Origin: Liolophura sinensis
Taxonomy: Eukaryota > Mollusca > Polyplacophora > Chitonida > Chitonidae
Reading direction: 5' to 3'
DNA length: 64,000 nt
Assembly (NCBI RefSeq): GCF_032854445.1
Contig: NC_088296.1
Coordinates: 5,879,435 to 5,943,434, forward strand
Of this stretch, positions 23,001 to 38,000 are shown piece after piece (position 1 is the first letter of the stretch; each line of letters opens with the position of its first letter). Below the pieces are notes generated by a model. The model had not been told where the DNA came from and did not search any database. It was given only the letters and a program-made list of their open reading frames with translations. The position numbers and the translations under genes were made by a program.

Positions 23001-26000
23001 CTTGAATCGTATATCTCGTGACTGGTAATTTTGTGAAGAGCAGTAATATGCTGGCTCAGAAAGAACACCGTTGACAACACTATCTTTTCGCACTGAAATG
23101 TTACAACCACATCCAAAATAAGTCAACAATCCAAGAGAAAATCTTTTTTTTATTTGATTGGTGTTATACGTCGTACTCAAGAATATTTCACTTATAATAC
23201 GCCGGCCAGCATTATGATGGGTGGAAGAGACAAAATCTACAAAGGTTCAAAGGTACCTTGTGTGTCATATGGATTGATGCGGGTGCATAATAGATGCAAT
23301 TCATTCAGATTAACAGAACAAGTAAAATAAATTATGTCTCTGTTCAGAAAAAGGCGCTTTCAATGGCAAAACCGTGCAACTAAGATTGACGAAATGTCTT
23401 AATGTCGTATTATATGTACTTTCTAAGTTCTTTTATTAAATTTGAACGTTGTTCTAGGAATTGGCCTTTTGAATATTGACTTAGAACACCCATTTTGGCT
23501 GACGTCTGGAATACGAATATCATGATTTATGACCCCTTGATTGCACTAAACACATGGTGTCCTTTCTGGCTTTCCACATAGCTTAGCATTACCCTGAACG
23601 TTGATTGACTGAACATTACGATGTTCAGCAGCAATAATCTTTACTTCCTAAAGGTGACTTTCCTTGGTTCGTATGGTTTTACCGTTATAGTGGGGCCAGT
23701 GGCATTTAAACTGGAAAATGTGCTAGAGAAAGAAGTAACAGTAATCATGGTTGTAACCGTTTTTTGTGGTCTAACCCATCTGCTCAAATACACTGACACT
23801 TTGATCTAAAAGCTTGTTCAGCGAGGGAATAACAGATAACAATCCACGGCTTTAATCTGTTTGAGGCAATGATCGCGGCTGATCGACCCTTTCCTTTGCA
23901 ACGGAATATCTTTATCGTAGATTCCCCCACTCAAGCGCCTTAGGAAGAACGAACTCCACTTCTTTTGCCCCAGATCGGGGCTGTAAGTGACTTCGCCTAT
24001 CACATAAAAGGTGTTGCTCCGCCGTTCGAAACCCTCTCCTCGTCATTTGCCAAACGCTTGTAAAGTTCGCAGGAGCCGTGTGAGATTTGTCGGCAATTTT
24101 GGTTAGTGAAGACATCAAATTTTCCGTTGGAGTTATTGTTATGTATGGTTATGTCAATACCGTAACATTATCCAGCAAATGACGATACTCTTTCGTGTCG
24201 ACTTTGATTTACTCGGATTAACTGTCATCGATCCTATTCACGCGCTAGCAGATGGATTGCACTCTAACTCATATGTCTAAGCTTTGGGCATGTCCAGAGT
24301 CCGATTCCGGCTTTTAAAGTGTCAAAATGTAATTTGGCAGTTTCGGGAATTCAGTGCAGGTTTTCCCTCTCCGTTGTACCGCACTTGTTTTGAGTCTAAC
24401 TTCGATACCAACATCTTGTCTGCCCTTTTGACCCTTTCGCTGCTATTCGGTTTTGTTTTCATTTAGACTTAGTGTAATCTAAACTCAAAGGCTTAAGTGT
24501 GATGCCTATCTTCTGGATCTGATCCCAGCCACAGGGAATAGACTGATAAATGTGTTGAAGATAGACTAGGTTGGCTTGAAAGGATTTTTTTTTTCAATTT
24601 GTATGAATGATGCAATCTGGTGATCAACAGCGGGCAGTAGCCTAATATTTCAGTGAAAGATAAGAAGATTTAAACAGCACTTAGCATCACTACAAGTACT
24701 CGTCTTTACCCGGTCCTTTCGATATCAACGGTTCAGTTGTTTAGACACGAGAAATTCGAATTACGTGAAAATATCATTGCAAGGAAGGTGATGATATTGC
24801 CCATTATTGCTCATTACAAGTCTACCATACTGAATGGAATCAGTGCTGTACCGCGCAGTAAATGACCAGCAGTTGCGCTCAAACTCAAAGTTAAGGATAC
24901 AAACCACGACGTTGCTGTGAGCTAACATTGATTATCCTGGCTTTAAAACGATCAAAGAAATAAATAAATCTTAATTAATGTTCACTACGGTATGCACCGC
25001 TTAACAACAGATCGGCACTGTTTCATAAAATTAGAGACAGTAAGGCTCAAAACAGCACGCTACTCGTCAGAAAAGTAGAACAGTGTGTCTAATGACGAAC
25101 ACCTTATGATACAAACTGCCAACTAGTAAGATACTAAAATCTGACTCCACGTGGTGGTATTTTGTCTGGGGTTGACATTTCTATAAGCATTTTCGATCAC
25201 AGCAGATAGTAGATTTCAGTATTATATGTACTTGAGAGAGAAAGCACCCATTGTTAACCACCTTTCCGACCTGACAATCTGAACATGCGAGTGAGTGCTT
25301 GGGGTTTATCGTCGTACTTAACAATTTTTCAGCCATATGACGACGAAGGAATCCTTAGATTGCATGTAATGTGCCGCCTTTTTGCAGGACGGATTTCCAT
25401 CGCTCTTTTATTTAGTGCTGCTTCACTGAGACGACTTACTGAAGGCAAGTAAGCCGTCCCGCCCGTGCCATTACTGACCAGTCGTTGCACTTCATGATAA
25501 ACGTCAAGCGAGGAAGTCACAATGACCTGTTTTAAAGTATTAGAATGTGACTCGACGCAGGGCTGACCCTGGATCTCCGGCTCCTGAAGCCGACGCTCTA
25601 ACAACTATTTTATCGGGGCCTGTCAATGTATACGTATAATCTAACTGCAAAAATTCAAGCTCACACATTCTTTGTTTTTATGTTTTGCAATATGGCTTTT
25701 GATAAATTCACGCATCGAAACACACATATTGCCTCGCCAGAAACGAACAGTTTCCACACTAGCATGAATGCAAAATACCCCTGATTTTAAAATATTCATT
25801 TATTTATTTATCTGATTGGTGTTTTATGCCGAACTCAAGAATATTTCACTTATACGACCACGGTCAGCATTATGGTGAGAGGAAACCATTCAGACCCCGG
25901 GGCAAGCTCACGAAAATCCGCCCGTTGTTGCCAGACATTCCCACGTACGGGGGAAGAGGAAGCCTGCATGAGACAGACTGGAACTCACAGCGACACAAAT

Positions 26001-29000
26001 GCATCAATTTCTTTTTGCAAGCCAATTTGTCAATGTTTTGTCAACAAGACAAAAACACAGAAACGCAACTGCTTAGTTTGGTTCAATTACGCTAAGTGCT
26101 TCAGTTTTTGGAGCAAATCAACAGTCACTGAAATGGAAAAAAGAATTCAGTTATTGATCCGATGAAGAAAATATTCTTTCCAAGTTTATGAATAATTCAC
26201 AATGGCTCTTAACAAGCTGTGTGATGTCCTTAATGATGTGTTTCAAGCATTCAAACATTTCGGACGTATCTCAAACGTATTGTTCCATTTGCAGGACGGG
26301 GATGCCAAAAGGGACAATCGGTTCTCCAATGAATGTGTCATTTCGCTTTTGTCAAAATTCTAACAGTAATGGATTGAATCAGTTTTAGCACACACAAGAA
26401 CTGTTAGAATTGAAAGGGTCTTCGTTGAGTTTCGAAGACCTGTTCATGTCTAAATGTATGAGGAATGCATAGTATTTATTTTTCGTTGATGTTGTTGAAC
26501 ACCAATGTCAAAAATTTTAACTTACACGATGCCGATCAGTTGTTTTGGGTGCGGGTAAACGCAGTGATTTCCTGAAATCATCGACGTTTGACAAGTCGCT
26601 GACTAACTTTCCCACATGTGACGTGGGATAAAGCGCACGGTCTTCTTATAAGACATTAGATATTCACCGAACGTCAGACAACGCAAACGGCCACACAAGC
26701 GTCATTGACCGATTTTGACACCAATTCACCCCTCCCCCTCCCCCATTTAGAAGTCAGTACAGGAGACTCAACAAATCCGGTGTACAAAGCCGGATTTGAA
26801 CTTTGTGTGTCATACGGATTAATACGGATGGATAGGAGAAGGATTTTATTCTGATCGACAGTGCTAGTAAATCTATACAAGTTCTTTAGCGGCAAACGGA
26901 GAAATTCAATGCAAAAACACGCAACTAAACATTACGAATCGTCTTAATTTCGTACTTTACATACTTTCTTTCTTCTGTTCAACGTTTGATTTGAACGTTG
27001 TTCAGAAATTGGCCTTGTGAACATTGACTTGCAATGCCATAGCCATATTTCTTGACGCCTAGTATACGAATATCTGTTTGGCCGCCAGATTCTAGAGAAT
27101 GGGCTGGGTCCTTTCTGGCTTTCTATATAACTCAGTAACCTGAATGCTGAATGGCTGAAGATTGCGGTGTTATGCAGCAATAATCTTTATTTCCTCCAGG
27201 TTGCTCTCTCTGGCTCGAAAGGTTTTGTATTTCTAGTACGGTATAAAAACAAATAATTTGAGAAACTGCTATAGAAAGGAACAACAGTAATTATTTTTGT
27301 AAGAATGTTTTAGCTTACCGAAGACACAGAAGTCACTTTCACAAACTTTGTAAATCAATTTCAAAAAACATTTCTCGTAAATGACGTCACCTTATGGCAC
27401 TATAACCTAAATAACGCCTTTTACGAAAAAAAACTTACGACAAATGTCACATACGAAGTTTTATGAAAGCGGTTCTAAAATCTAATCGTCGAAACAGACA
27501 CTTTCGCCATAATTTGTTTTAATGCCTATCAGTTTGTCCAGCAGGGCAATAAGAAATAGCCACCCACATCTTTAATCTGCTTGAGGCAATGCTCGCGGCT
27601 GATCGACAATTTCGTTTGCAACGGAACACCTTTATCACAGATTCCCTCACTCAAGCCTGTGAAGAACAACGAACTACACTTCTTTTACCCCAGATCAATG
27701 GGGCTGTAAGTGACGCTACGTATCCCATAAAAGCTGTTACTCCGCCGATCGAAACCCTCTCCTCGTCACTTGTCAAACGACTGTAAAGTTCCAAGAAACT
27801 GTGTGAGATTTGTCGGCAATTTTGGTTTGTGCCGATATTGAATTTTTTCCTTTCGAGTTGTCCAGCGGACGACGATACTTTTTCTCGTCGACTTTGATTT
27901 ATCAGGATGAACTGCCATCGATCCTATTCACACGTCAGCAGAATCATTGCGCTCTAACTCAAAGCTTTGAACAGATCCACAGTCCGATCCCGTTTTTTTA
28001 AAGTATTATATTGTATTAAATTTTGCTGTTGTGGGAAATCAGAGGAGAATTTTTTTCTCTCTAACACAGTATTTATTTTGAGCCTTACTTCGACACCAAC
28101 ACTTTGTCCGATTTTTTGCCCTTTTAGCTGCTGTTCGCTTTTGTTTTCAATGACACTTATTTCAGGAAAGTAGTCCCAGCAAAATCACAGTTTTGAGGGT
28201 GACACCTGCCCTCTGGATCTGATCTCAAACACACAGAAAGGACAAAAAAATTAAGGGAAGATACCTTAGGTTGGCTTCAAAGGGTTTTGATCAATTTGTA
28301 CAAATGATGCATTGTGGTCAGTAGCAGCAATAATGTCAGTAAAGGATAAGACGATTTAAGCAGTAATTGGTGTCAAAATCGATAGTTGTTACTTTGCTTT
28401 TACCTTCAGTATCAATGTTTAAGATGTTTTAGGCACGGAAAACTGGGTTTACACGGAAAGAACTTTGCACAGAGCTACTCATTTTACAACTCACAAAGCA
28501 GGGAAAAAACGACGAGTATTCAAGTTCAAACGCCAAGTTAACTATGCACCGTGCTGCGCACTTGTTTTGATGAACGTTTTAAGACAAGATCAAAGAAATG
28601 ACCCAATTTTATTTACTCTTAGTGAACAGAACGACGCTGCTTTACAGATTACGGATTACAGATAGTAGGGCTCAAAACAGCACGCTACTCTTCAGAAAAT
28701 GTAGAGTAATGCGCCTTCAGAAGAACAACTTATAAAACACAAAACTGCTCATTACTTGTTCATGTGTTGGTTCTTTGTCGGGGGTTTAAGTTACTATCAG
28801 CATTTTGGGTCACACAGGTATCACGACAGTGCCTTCAGGTAGGAACATCTTGGCACTGATATAATGCTGCTTATTGAAACGCATGCACAGGTATCACTGT
28901 GAACATCTTTCCAATTTGAGAACGACGGAAATGATTCTGAAAGTCGCAGCCTTTGAAACCTATTAAGCACAATGAGCTACAGTAATAAGGATTCGAAAAT

Positions 29001-32000
29001 TGCAGTTCGTGAAAGGTGAATACAAAATGCAGGAAAGAAGACAAAAAAATCAAAAGGTAAAGAAGTTGAAATACAGCGGACTCACTCAGTATGTGATCTC
29101 TGCTTTGAAGATGAGTGCCAAGCGTGGAGAAACAGCTGATATTCAGTTTGTGTATTAGATATGATCAGTTTGGGCTTAAATCGTGTCTCCTTATATCACG
29201 TGATTGGACGACATTATCTTTTTGTCCCACATGTACAACTACATCCAAAATAAGTCAACATTCCAGATAGATGAACAGGTTACATGTAAATTACAAGTGC
29301 ATAAATTCAAGTCCATGAGTTCTCATATTTCTGTTCTGCAAAGAGGTTTCTGGCCTGAAATCACGGACTGAAAACCATTCATTACTACACATACTACCCG
29401 ACACAGAAAATACAACTGAATAACAAAAATAAAAACTGCACAGGAATGCACTAATCGTCTTGCTTACAGGTCTGTTTTTTAATGTTTTGTCAACCAAAAT
29501 CACTAAAACGTGACTATTTATGTGCTTCAATTACGATGAGTGCTTCACTTTGTGGGGCAAATCAATAGTCATTGAAATGCAAATAAAACAAGGAAACAAA
29601 TGATCCAATAAAGAAAATCGTTTATCCAATTTTGAATAATTCCCAGTGGCTCTTCACAAATGTATGATGCCCTAAATTACTTCTTTCACCCATTCAGGCA
29701 TTTCTGACGTTTACACAATGTACTCTTTGCACAGGCAGATTGGGGATGCCAAAGGAAAAATTCATTTCCCGGATGAATTCCCTGTTGGAATTGTCAATAT
29801 TACAACAGTGATGTAAAGTATCAATTTTAACAACGCCAGAATGTTAGAATTGTTTCCTGTGGTGTTTCGAAGACTTGTTCATGTCCAAATGCATAACGGA
29901 TGCATAATATTTATTCTTTCTCATTGTTGCTTAACGCTGGTCTCAAAAACTTTCCACTGACATGATTACGGTCAGTCTTTTTAGGTGGGAGTAAAGTCAG
30001 TGTTCTCTGTAAACCATCAGAAGTTGGCCAGTTATTGACTAACGTTTCCACATGTGACGTACAGATATGCACACTATGTTGGTATAACAGAGAAGTGGTC
30101 TTCAACGACTTCGCAAACGGCGATGACCCAAAGGCTCCAAATCAGTGAGAACGGGTGAATTTTTTTATTTTTTTTTCATTGGTGTTATACGCCGTACTCA
30201 AGAATATTTCACTTATAATACGCCGGCCAGCATTATGATGGGTGGAAGCGACAAAATCTACAAAGGTTCAAATGTACCTTGTGTGTCATATGGATTGATG
30301 CGGATGCATAATAGATGCAATTCATTGACATTAACAGAACAAGTAAAATAAATTATATCTGAGTTCTTTTATTGATTTTGAACGTTGTTCTAGGAATTGG
30401 CCTTGTGAATATTGACTTAAAACACCCATTTTGGCTGACGTCTGGAATACAAATATCTGTTATGACCCCTAGACTGCACAAAATATATGGTGTCCTTTCT
30501 GGCTTTCTATATAGCTTAGCATTAACCTAAACGCTGATTGACTGAACATTACGATGTTAAGCAGCAATAATCTTTACTTCCTAAAGGTGGCTCTCCTTGG
30601 TTCGTATGGTTTTATAGTTATGGTAGGGGTCACAGACATTTAAATTTGAAATTATGCTAGAGAAAGAAGTAACAGTAATCATGGTTTGTGGTCTAACCCA
30701 CCTGCTCAATACACTGAGACTTTCGTCTAAAAGCTTGTTCAGCTAGGAAATAACAGATAACAATCCACGGCTTTAATCTGTTTGAGGCAATGATCGCGGC
30801 TGATCGACCCTTTTGTTTGAAACAGAAAATCTTTATCACAGATTCTCTCACTGAAACGTCTTCAGAAGAATGAACTCCACTTCATTTGCCACAGATCATT
30901 GGGGCTGTAAGTGACTCTGCGTATCCCATAAAAGCTGTTACTGCGCCGATCGAAACCCTCTCCTCGTCACTTGTCAAACGCTTGTAAAGTTCGCAGGAGC
31001 CGTGTGAAATTGGTCGGCAATTTTGGTTAGTGCTGATATCGAATTTTTTCCGTTGGAGTTATCCAGCGAATGACGATACTCTTTCGTGTCGACTTTGATT
31101 TACTCAGATTAACTGTCATTGATCCTATTCACACGTCAGCAGATTGATTGCGCTCTAACTCATATTTCAAAGTTTTGGACATGTCCAGAGTCCGATTCCG
31201 GCTTTTAAAGTGTCAAATTGTCAGTTGGCCGTTTCGCGAAATCAGTGCAAGTTTTTTCTCTCCCTTGTACCGCTTTTCTTTTCAGCCTAACTTCTATCCC
31301 AACACCTTGTCTGGCCTTTTGACCCTTTTCCTGCTATTCGGTTTTGTTTTCATTTAGACTTAGTGCAGGAAAGCAGTCTCATCAGACTGAAAACTTTGAG
31401 GGCGATACCTATCTTCTGGATCTGATCCCAGACACGGGGAACGGACTGAGAAATTGAGCGAAGGTAGGTAAGGTTGGCTTGAAAGAATTTTATCAGTTTG
31501 TCTAAATGATGCGGTCTGGTGAACAGCAGGTAGCAATCCTGTGAAGGAAAAGGCATTTAAACAGGAATCTGCGTCGAGGCCGGTGGTCGTTATTCCCTGG
31601 TCTCTAACAGTGTTTTAGCCCCTTTACAACATTTACACTCAAAGAGCACACAACTAGTCCAAATGAGCTGTCGCCTTTATAAACAACAATAAACTAAACA
31701 GCACAAATTCAAACAAGTTATCTGTAAGTTACAGGTGAAAAAATGCAAGCCCACTTGGTCCTAATTTTGATATGCTATTTTATGGCGTTGTTCGTCCATC
31801 CGCCCGCCCCTCTGCATGTGATCAGTTTTGACATTAACACTGTAATAACGTATTAACGTGTAATACAAAACTTCACTTAAGAGTCATAAAATGTGTTGAA
31901 TCTCTCCACCACTTTGTGATATGTTTTATTTGAAGTTCAGTTTTAAGAGTTTGAAAAAGGACAATCTAATTTTAAGAGTTTGAAAAGGACAATCTAAGAG

Positions 32001-35000
32001 TTTTGACAGGGATAGTCTAGATTTAGGAGTTCGAAAAAGGACAATCCAGTTTTAAAAGTTTAAAAAAGAACAATCCTGTTTTAAGAGTTCGAAAAAGGAT
32101 AATCCGGTTTTCAGGGTTGGAAAAGGGATAATCCAGTTTTAAGAGTTCGAAAAAGGACAATCCAGTTTTAAGAGTTCGAAAAAGGACAATCCACTTTAAA
32201 GGGTTTAAAAAAGAACAACCCAGTTTTAAGAGTTCGTAAAAAGACAGTCCAGTTTTAAGAGTTCGAAAAAAACAGTCCAGTTTTAAGAGTTCGAAAACGG
32301 ACAATCCAGTTTTAAGAGTTCGAAAAAGACCAATCCCGTTTAAGAGTTTGGAAAGGAACAATCCCGTTTTGAGAGTTTGGAAAAGACAATAGCTCTAAGA
32401 GTTGGAAGAGCAATCCAGTTTTACGAACTCGAAGAAGAACAATCCAATTTTAACTTAGAAAAAAGACAACCGTGTATATTTCGATCATCTCAGCACTCTG
32501 ATTCCTATGAGTTCTTGTTCTGTTTTGCAACAGTTTTTTTTTTTTTCGTGAAATCGTGGACATAGTCTCACTCGTTGAACCACTTTGCCAAAATCGGAAC
32601 TATCCAAACTAGGAATACAAAGTACAAATGAAAATAAAGACGAAATCTGGATGGGACTGCATTAATCCCTTTCGCCATGATCATGCAGCGAAAAACCTCT
32701 TTTTTTTCATTTCTACATGTCAGTGCATCAGTTTCGCAGTCTTTTTAACTAACTTAAAAGGTTTTAATGGTGAAATCAGTAAATTAAAGGAATACAGCCT
32801 GAAGAGCGAAAACAGAGCAGCGATGACAGTGTGACAGTTGACACACAGGCAACCTAGAGGCTGCTATTAACACCGCCTAAACAGAATTAAATCAAATTGC
32901 GGTGACATGAACTGTAATTTATTAAGCGACACCGGTCCAAAATTGATCACGAATGCCGTGTTGTCATATTCAATGAACAATCACATGAAAACAATACCGA
33001 GACCCCACAGATAGTAAAATGCCGTGCACACTAATTGGGTCCCAAATCTGCGAGTGAAATCATAACGAAATGAACTGCCATATGTTTCTAGTCGAAAGTA
33101 GATGTCTGTATGCTTAGGGTTTAACATCGTACTAAACAATTTTTTTAGTCATGTGACGACGAGAAGTCATTAACTGCGTGTACATATAATGTGCCTTTTT
33201 GGGGCGAGTCCATGCCGCCAAAGTGGTGTCTCCACTGAAGTATCATGCCGAAGACACCAGAAATGTCACCCACCAAGCCACATTATACTGACACCAAGCC
33301 AAGCAGTCATGTTTCCTTGCTCTAATCTCTCAGTGCTAAACGTCAAGCGGGACAGCAAAGGGTTGATATCGGGATCTCCCGACTTTGAGGCGGGCGTTCT
33401 TACCGTTACGCCAACAGAGCGGTCTCTCACCAAATGGGATCTCACTAAACACATTTGACAGGTCTGTCCACACATCACACCGAGTTTAAATATAATATGG
33501 TGATGGAAAGTCTCCCCATTACACTTTCATATGTGATATCTGCTATCTTTGAACAAAATACGGTAAAAACAGAACACCACTGACAAAATACCATATACTG
33601 CTTTAGACCAGACCACAGGACAGTGACTTCTGAATATGTCTAGACCAGTGACGTCTAATAAATTGCAAATAACATAACTGCATTTTTTCCCCTTATTTTG
33701 CTTAAGCCATGGTGTTAAGGGGTGTGTAATTTGATACTATTTATGCATTTACACGAACAGTTAGAATAAAACCCTAAGTCAGGTAAATTGACTCGAAGCC
33801 GTATTTCACCGATTACGTGTGACCATTTGTCACCTACCACACTGTCGTCATTTCACTGGGGTTTTTTTTCTCTTTATGCTGTTAGTCTTAGTTATATTGC
33901 AGTGTACCCACTGGGCCCGCTTGCGCAATGAACTCTACATTCGGTTTTACAATCGATTGTTAAAATGGGTTACTCTGCTTTCACAAATGAATTGTAAGAT
34001 GAAATGAAGTGAAACTTTCCGGAAGCGCTACTTGACAACATGCGAAAAAACGTCCGTGGCAACCTTTTTTTTACACAATCAAACAGCACATGTTTGTGAA
34101 TCAATTGGAACATTACTAACTAGCAGATTATATAAGGCAACAATCAGAACATAATATAATTAAAATGGGGCAGAGGATTGAAAATAGTCACAACAGCCTG
34201 GAGGCTATTGTAAGTTTTGGCTTGAAATTACGACTATCGTAGTTTACAATCCCTTCGTGAAGAGGGTATCGATTGTTACTTCTAAAACGCCTACACGCCT
34301 TAGACATATCTACCGCATGCATCACCAGAACAAAAGTACAGCTGTATATTTAAACCGCCGGGAAACATTTCAACTGATTTTGGCTTTCAACCACAACGGA
34401 TCGTTTCTCCCATCATACGAGGCGGTTTCGGTTGGCAACGACATTACCTTCCATTCAAACAAACTGAACAATTTCTCACAATTCATGAACTTTAAGTCAT
34501 ACCCTGTATCCGTGAATGGTTAGGAAGTGTTTATATTCCGTTATCAAAATGTGTCAAAATGAAAGCGTGGCAGATTCATAAACTTGGCAGAGGCCTAGAT
34601 TCACGAGTTACGTGTGACCATTTCGCAGCTATCACACTGTTGCCGCTGCTCCGGGCCCACTTGTACGAAGCCCACATGGCGTTACGTTGGGATGTAATGT
34701 CTACAGTGCTGTTTACGTCATCTTAATATTAAGAGGGCTTCGTAAAAGCGGAATTGATCCTACTTTCTATGCTGTATAACTCTTTCTTACCGACGCATGA
34801 CACAGCCAATACCAAAACCTGGATCTGTGTCAGGAAGAAACCCCGTTAACATCATACTGATGCTGTTGTTCATCCAAGCATAGTTTTTTCCTCCTGAAAT
34901 TACTTCATACGGAGGCTAAGTCCTAACACACTGGTCTGTAGCTGCCACTTATCTTGTCTGAGGAGTAAATAGAGTTGCAGAAGGCGCTTTGTCACGCATG

Positions 35001-38000
35001 ACGGGGGAGTACTAGTGGCCTTTCACAGCCACTTGCCTGTGCTTTATCTTTCGGCACCGGTCAATAAAGGCCGACACTTCTCCACCGCTCGAAGACCCTT
35101 ATCTTTCCCCTGTCAGAACATAGAACCAGTCAGTGTTCGTCATTGAAGACTCAAGTAAAATCTTTCTGATATATCTAGAATTACCTATCGCAGCGTTACA
35201 CGGACCTTTGATGTGGGTAAAAACTATAGTACCGGTACGTTAAATGTGATGACAACATAGCATTTTGACGAAATTCTAGGCCAGTGAGAAATATAAAATA
35301 TCAAATAACATTCCTCCATATCTTTTTTATCTATTTCTGTTTAATCCATGGTGCTAGGGGGCGTATAATTTGCTGCTATTTGGGCATTTACATGAACACT
35401 TAGAATAAAACCCTGAGGTAAATTTCACCGATGACGTGTGACCATTTGCTAATTATCATACTGTCGTCGCCGCTCTGGTTTTACGCTCTATGCTGTTTTA
35501 CGCTCTATATAATATTATGTCATATTAACATATTTGTATGGGACAATGTGGTACTGAACGTGCTTCATTTCTACGAACATTTAGGGTAGGTTCTACATTC
35601 TAAATCGTTCTCTTATTTGCATAACTGAATGTCTATGCGACTTCACTTCGCCAGCTAAATGATCTCCACGTGCATCAGTACAGATGTCCATACATATATA
35701 TCGTACTCTGATCAACTTCTTGAAACTCGGTCAATGCAAATATGTTGCTGAGTTCTTTTTCCGGTAAAATTCTAAAAGCTTCTTTTTGTGTTCAAGTCCA
35801 GCTTTGAGTTCAAGTCCAGCTTACGCTGGCTTCCTCTCCGGCCGTGCGTGGGAAGGTCTGCCAGCAACCTGCGGATGGTCGTGGGTTTTTCCCGGGCTGT
35901 GCGCGGTTTCCACCCACCATAATGCTGGCCGTCGTCGTATAAGTGAAATATTCTTGAGTACGGCGTAAAACACCAATCAAATCAAATAAATAAAATATTT
36001 TTGTGTTTTCCTCTCAGTTACAGACATTTGGCTGGTGAACAGATCTGTCCATTGGCTTGTTGTGTTTAATGTAGCAAGCGACATCTGAAGAAGTGGCAAT
36101 AGATTTGTCGTGTTCCCACTGTACAGATGCCATACGTACATGTGTACGTTGGTTTATTTGCGGTTATTCAACGTTATGCGCAAGTTTTTTTGCTTGAGTT
36201 TTTTATAGATGGTGAGTTTTATAGATGGAGGACACCGGGCTGATCGGCGGACACCGGGCTAATGATCCGACCTTGGCATCTTACCAAAAAAGATTCCTAT
36301 ATGTGACTGTCCCAGCGTTAGACTTTGCAAAGCCTTCTATACCGCTTAGTGTTACAAAAAACAACACCACCTGCTGGGGTCAGACTGGAATATACAAATT
36401 CTCTCTCCATTGCCAGATTTCAAACTTTCGAATCACGTGTCATAGGAAATGAGAAGCACTCAAAATAAGACATTAACCACTAGACGACGGCCATCTTCCT
36501 GAAGCAAATTCAGTTTCAACCCAATGCTAAAGCTTGCATAGTGAACGCATGTACGGTGTGTTGGTGTGTAAATTTAGGAGTCAACTAAAATGGACGTTTC
36601 AGGCCTATAATCGAAAGGCTCGTTCCCAAAACAATGATCAACACAAACCAACAGAGAACTAAGAAAAGTATATAAAGTACGAAACACGGACAGGAAGCAG
36701 TCAACAGAAGCAATGATGAAAAGACGCATGGAATGTCTAAGCAAATGAAGGAAATCATCTTCCATGTCAAATTGTCTACCATGCCAGTTTACCAGTTGTG
36801 GATAATCAGAAGAAATATCTCAATTGCGTTCTCATTGCAACTCTTCATATATCCAACATGCTGGTTTAATGACGATGAGGATACCGCCCTTAACTAAGGG
36901 TTAAGTGAAATCAGACACACTTGTGAAGCAGTGTGCCCCTTGCGTCTTTCCAAAACCACTGAAAACAGTTTACTTTTTTTCCTTATATGAATCCATCTTG
37001 ATTTCGTAAATTATATATACATTTTTAGTTCTTTAATGGTTTTTGCTGATCGTTGATTTGATGATTGGCCTGGTGATTATTGACCTGTAGGCCTATAGTC
37101 CACTATGGCTGACGGCTCGTATAAGATTATGTTTTGACGTGTAAATCCATAACTGTAAACACACTTTCCAAATGAATACCACGCTCTCACATGTACTTCT
37201 AATAAAGGCTGGGAAAGACGAGTGTACCTAATTACAAGGAATATGGCATCAACACGAATTTGGAACATCTTTCTACCTTTGCCTGCAGTAATATCACAGG
37301 GAGGCTTAATTCAGTACGAGTGCAGCTTTAAACCTTGTCTAATCTAATTAGTGATGCTGTAATAAAAGTGAATGGAAGCGTAAAATTAGTCAAGGCAATC
37401 TGATCAGTTGTTTCGGACTAGAGGCCCACAAAAACCTGTTTTTGCCGGCTATTTATGCTGTACATATAAGATGCGAGAAGGGTCAAAATAGATGAGTATT
37501 TTGAGGGCGCTGATGGAGATTGGGGAGTTTCTAAGATGACGTTGCGGCATCTCCGTCGCCTAGTAGATAACGCGCTAGTGCAGCGCAATGACACACCAGC
37601 CCCACACCAATTCGGTTGATGTGAGTTCAAGACCAGATCATGCTGGCTTCCTCTGCTGTCATATGTGAGAAGGTCTGTCAACAAATTGTGAACAGTTTGT
37701 GTTTCTCCTGGGAATATTCACCCAAAAAAGTGAAATATTCTTGAATAGGGCGAAACTCATCAATCAAATAAATAAGTAAGACGTTGCTGCCACGTGGAAG
37801 GGTGACGTCAATTCATTTTAGAACCTGCTTTTTTTCAAGCCAAATCTGGAAGTCAGCGACTAACAAAGAAATGGTACGGATTTTCCTGTGACGCAATATT
37901 TTACATAACGTTTTAGTTGTAAAAAGACACTCTTTATCTCCCTCAGTCTGTCAGTGGGTCGGTTGGTTGGTCATATTTTTCACATCTTATATTTTTTGAA

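Larger units (their letters stand above)
23145..26640. repeat. 3.5-kb tandem array, unit 2
   Basis: Begins with a minus-strand SINE A tail fragment, then caaaatctacaaaggttc, a minus-strand family D piece and all anchors of unit 1. Later SINE B and SINE A insertions split its second half. Nearly identical to unit 4 over the first 200 bases. Confidence 0.85.
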
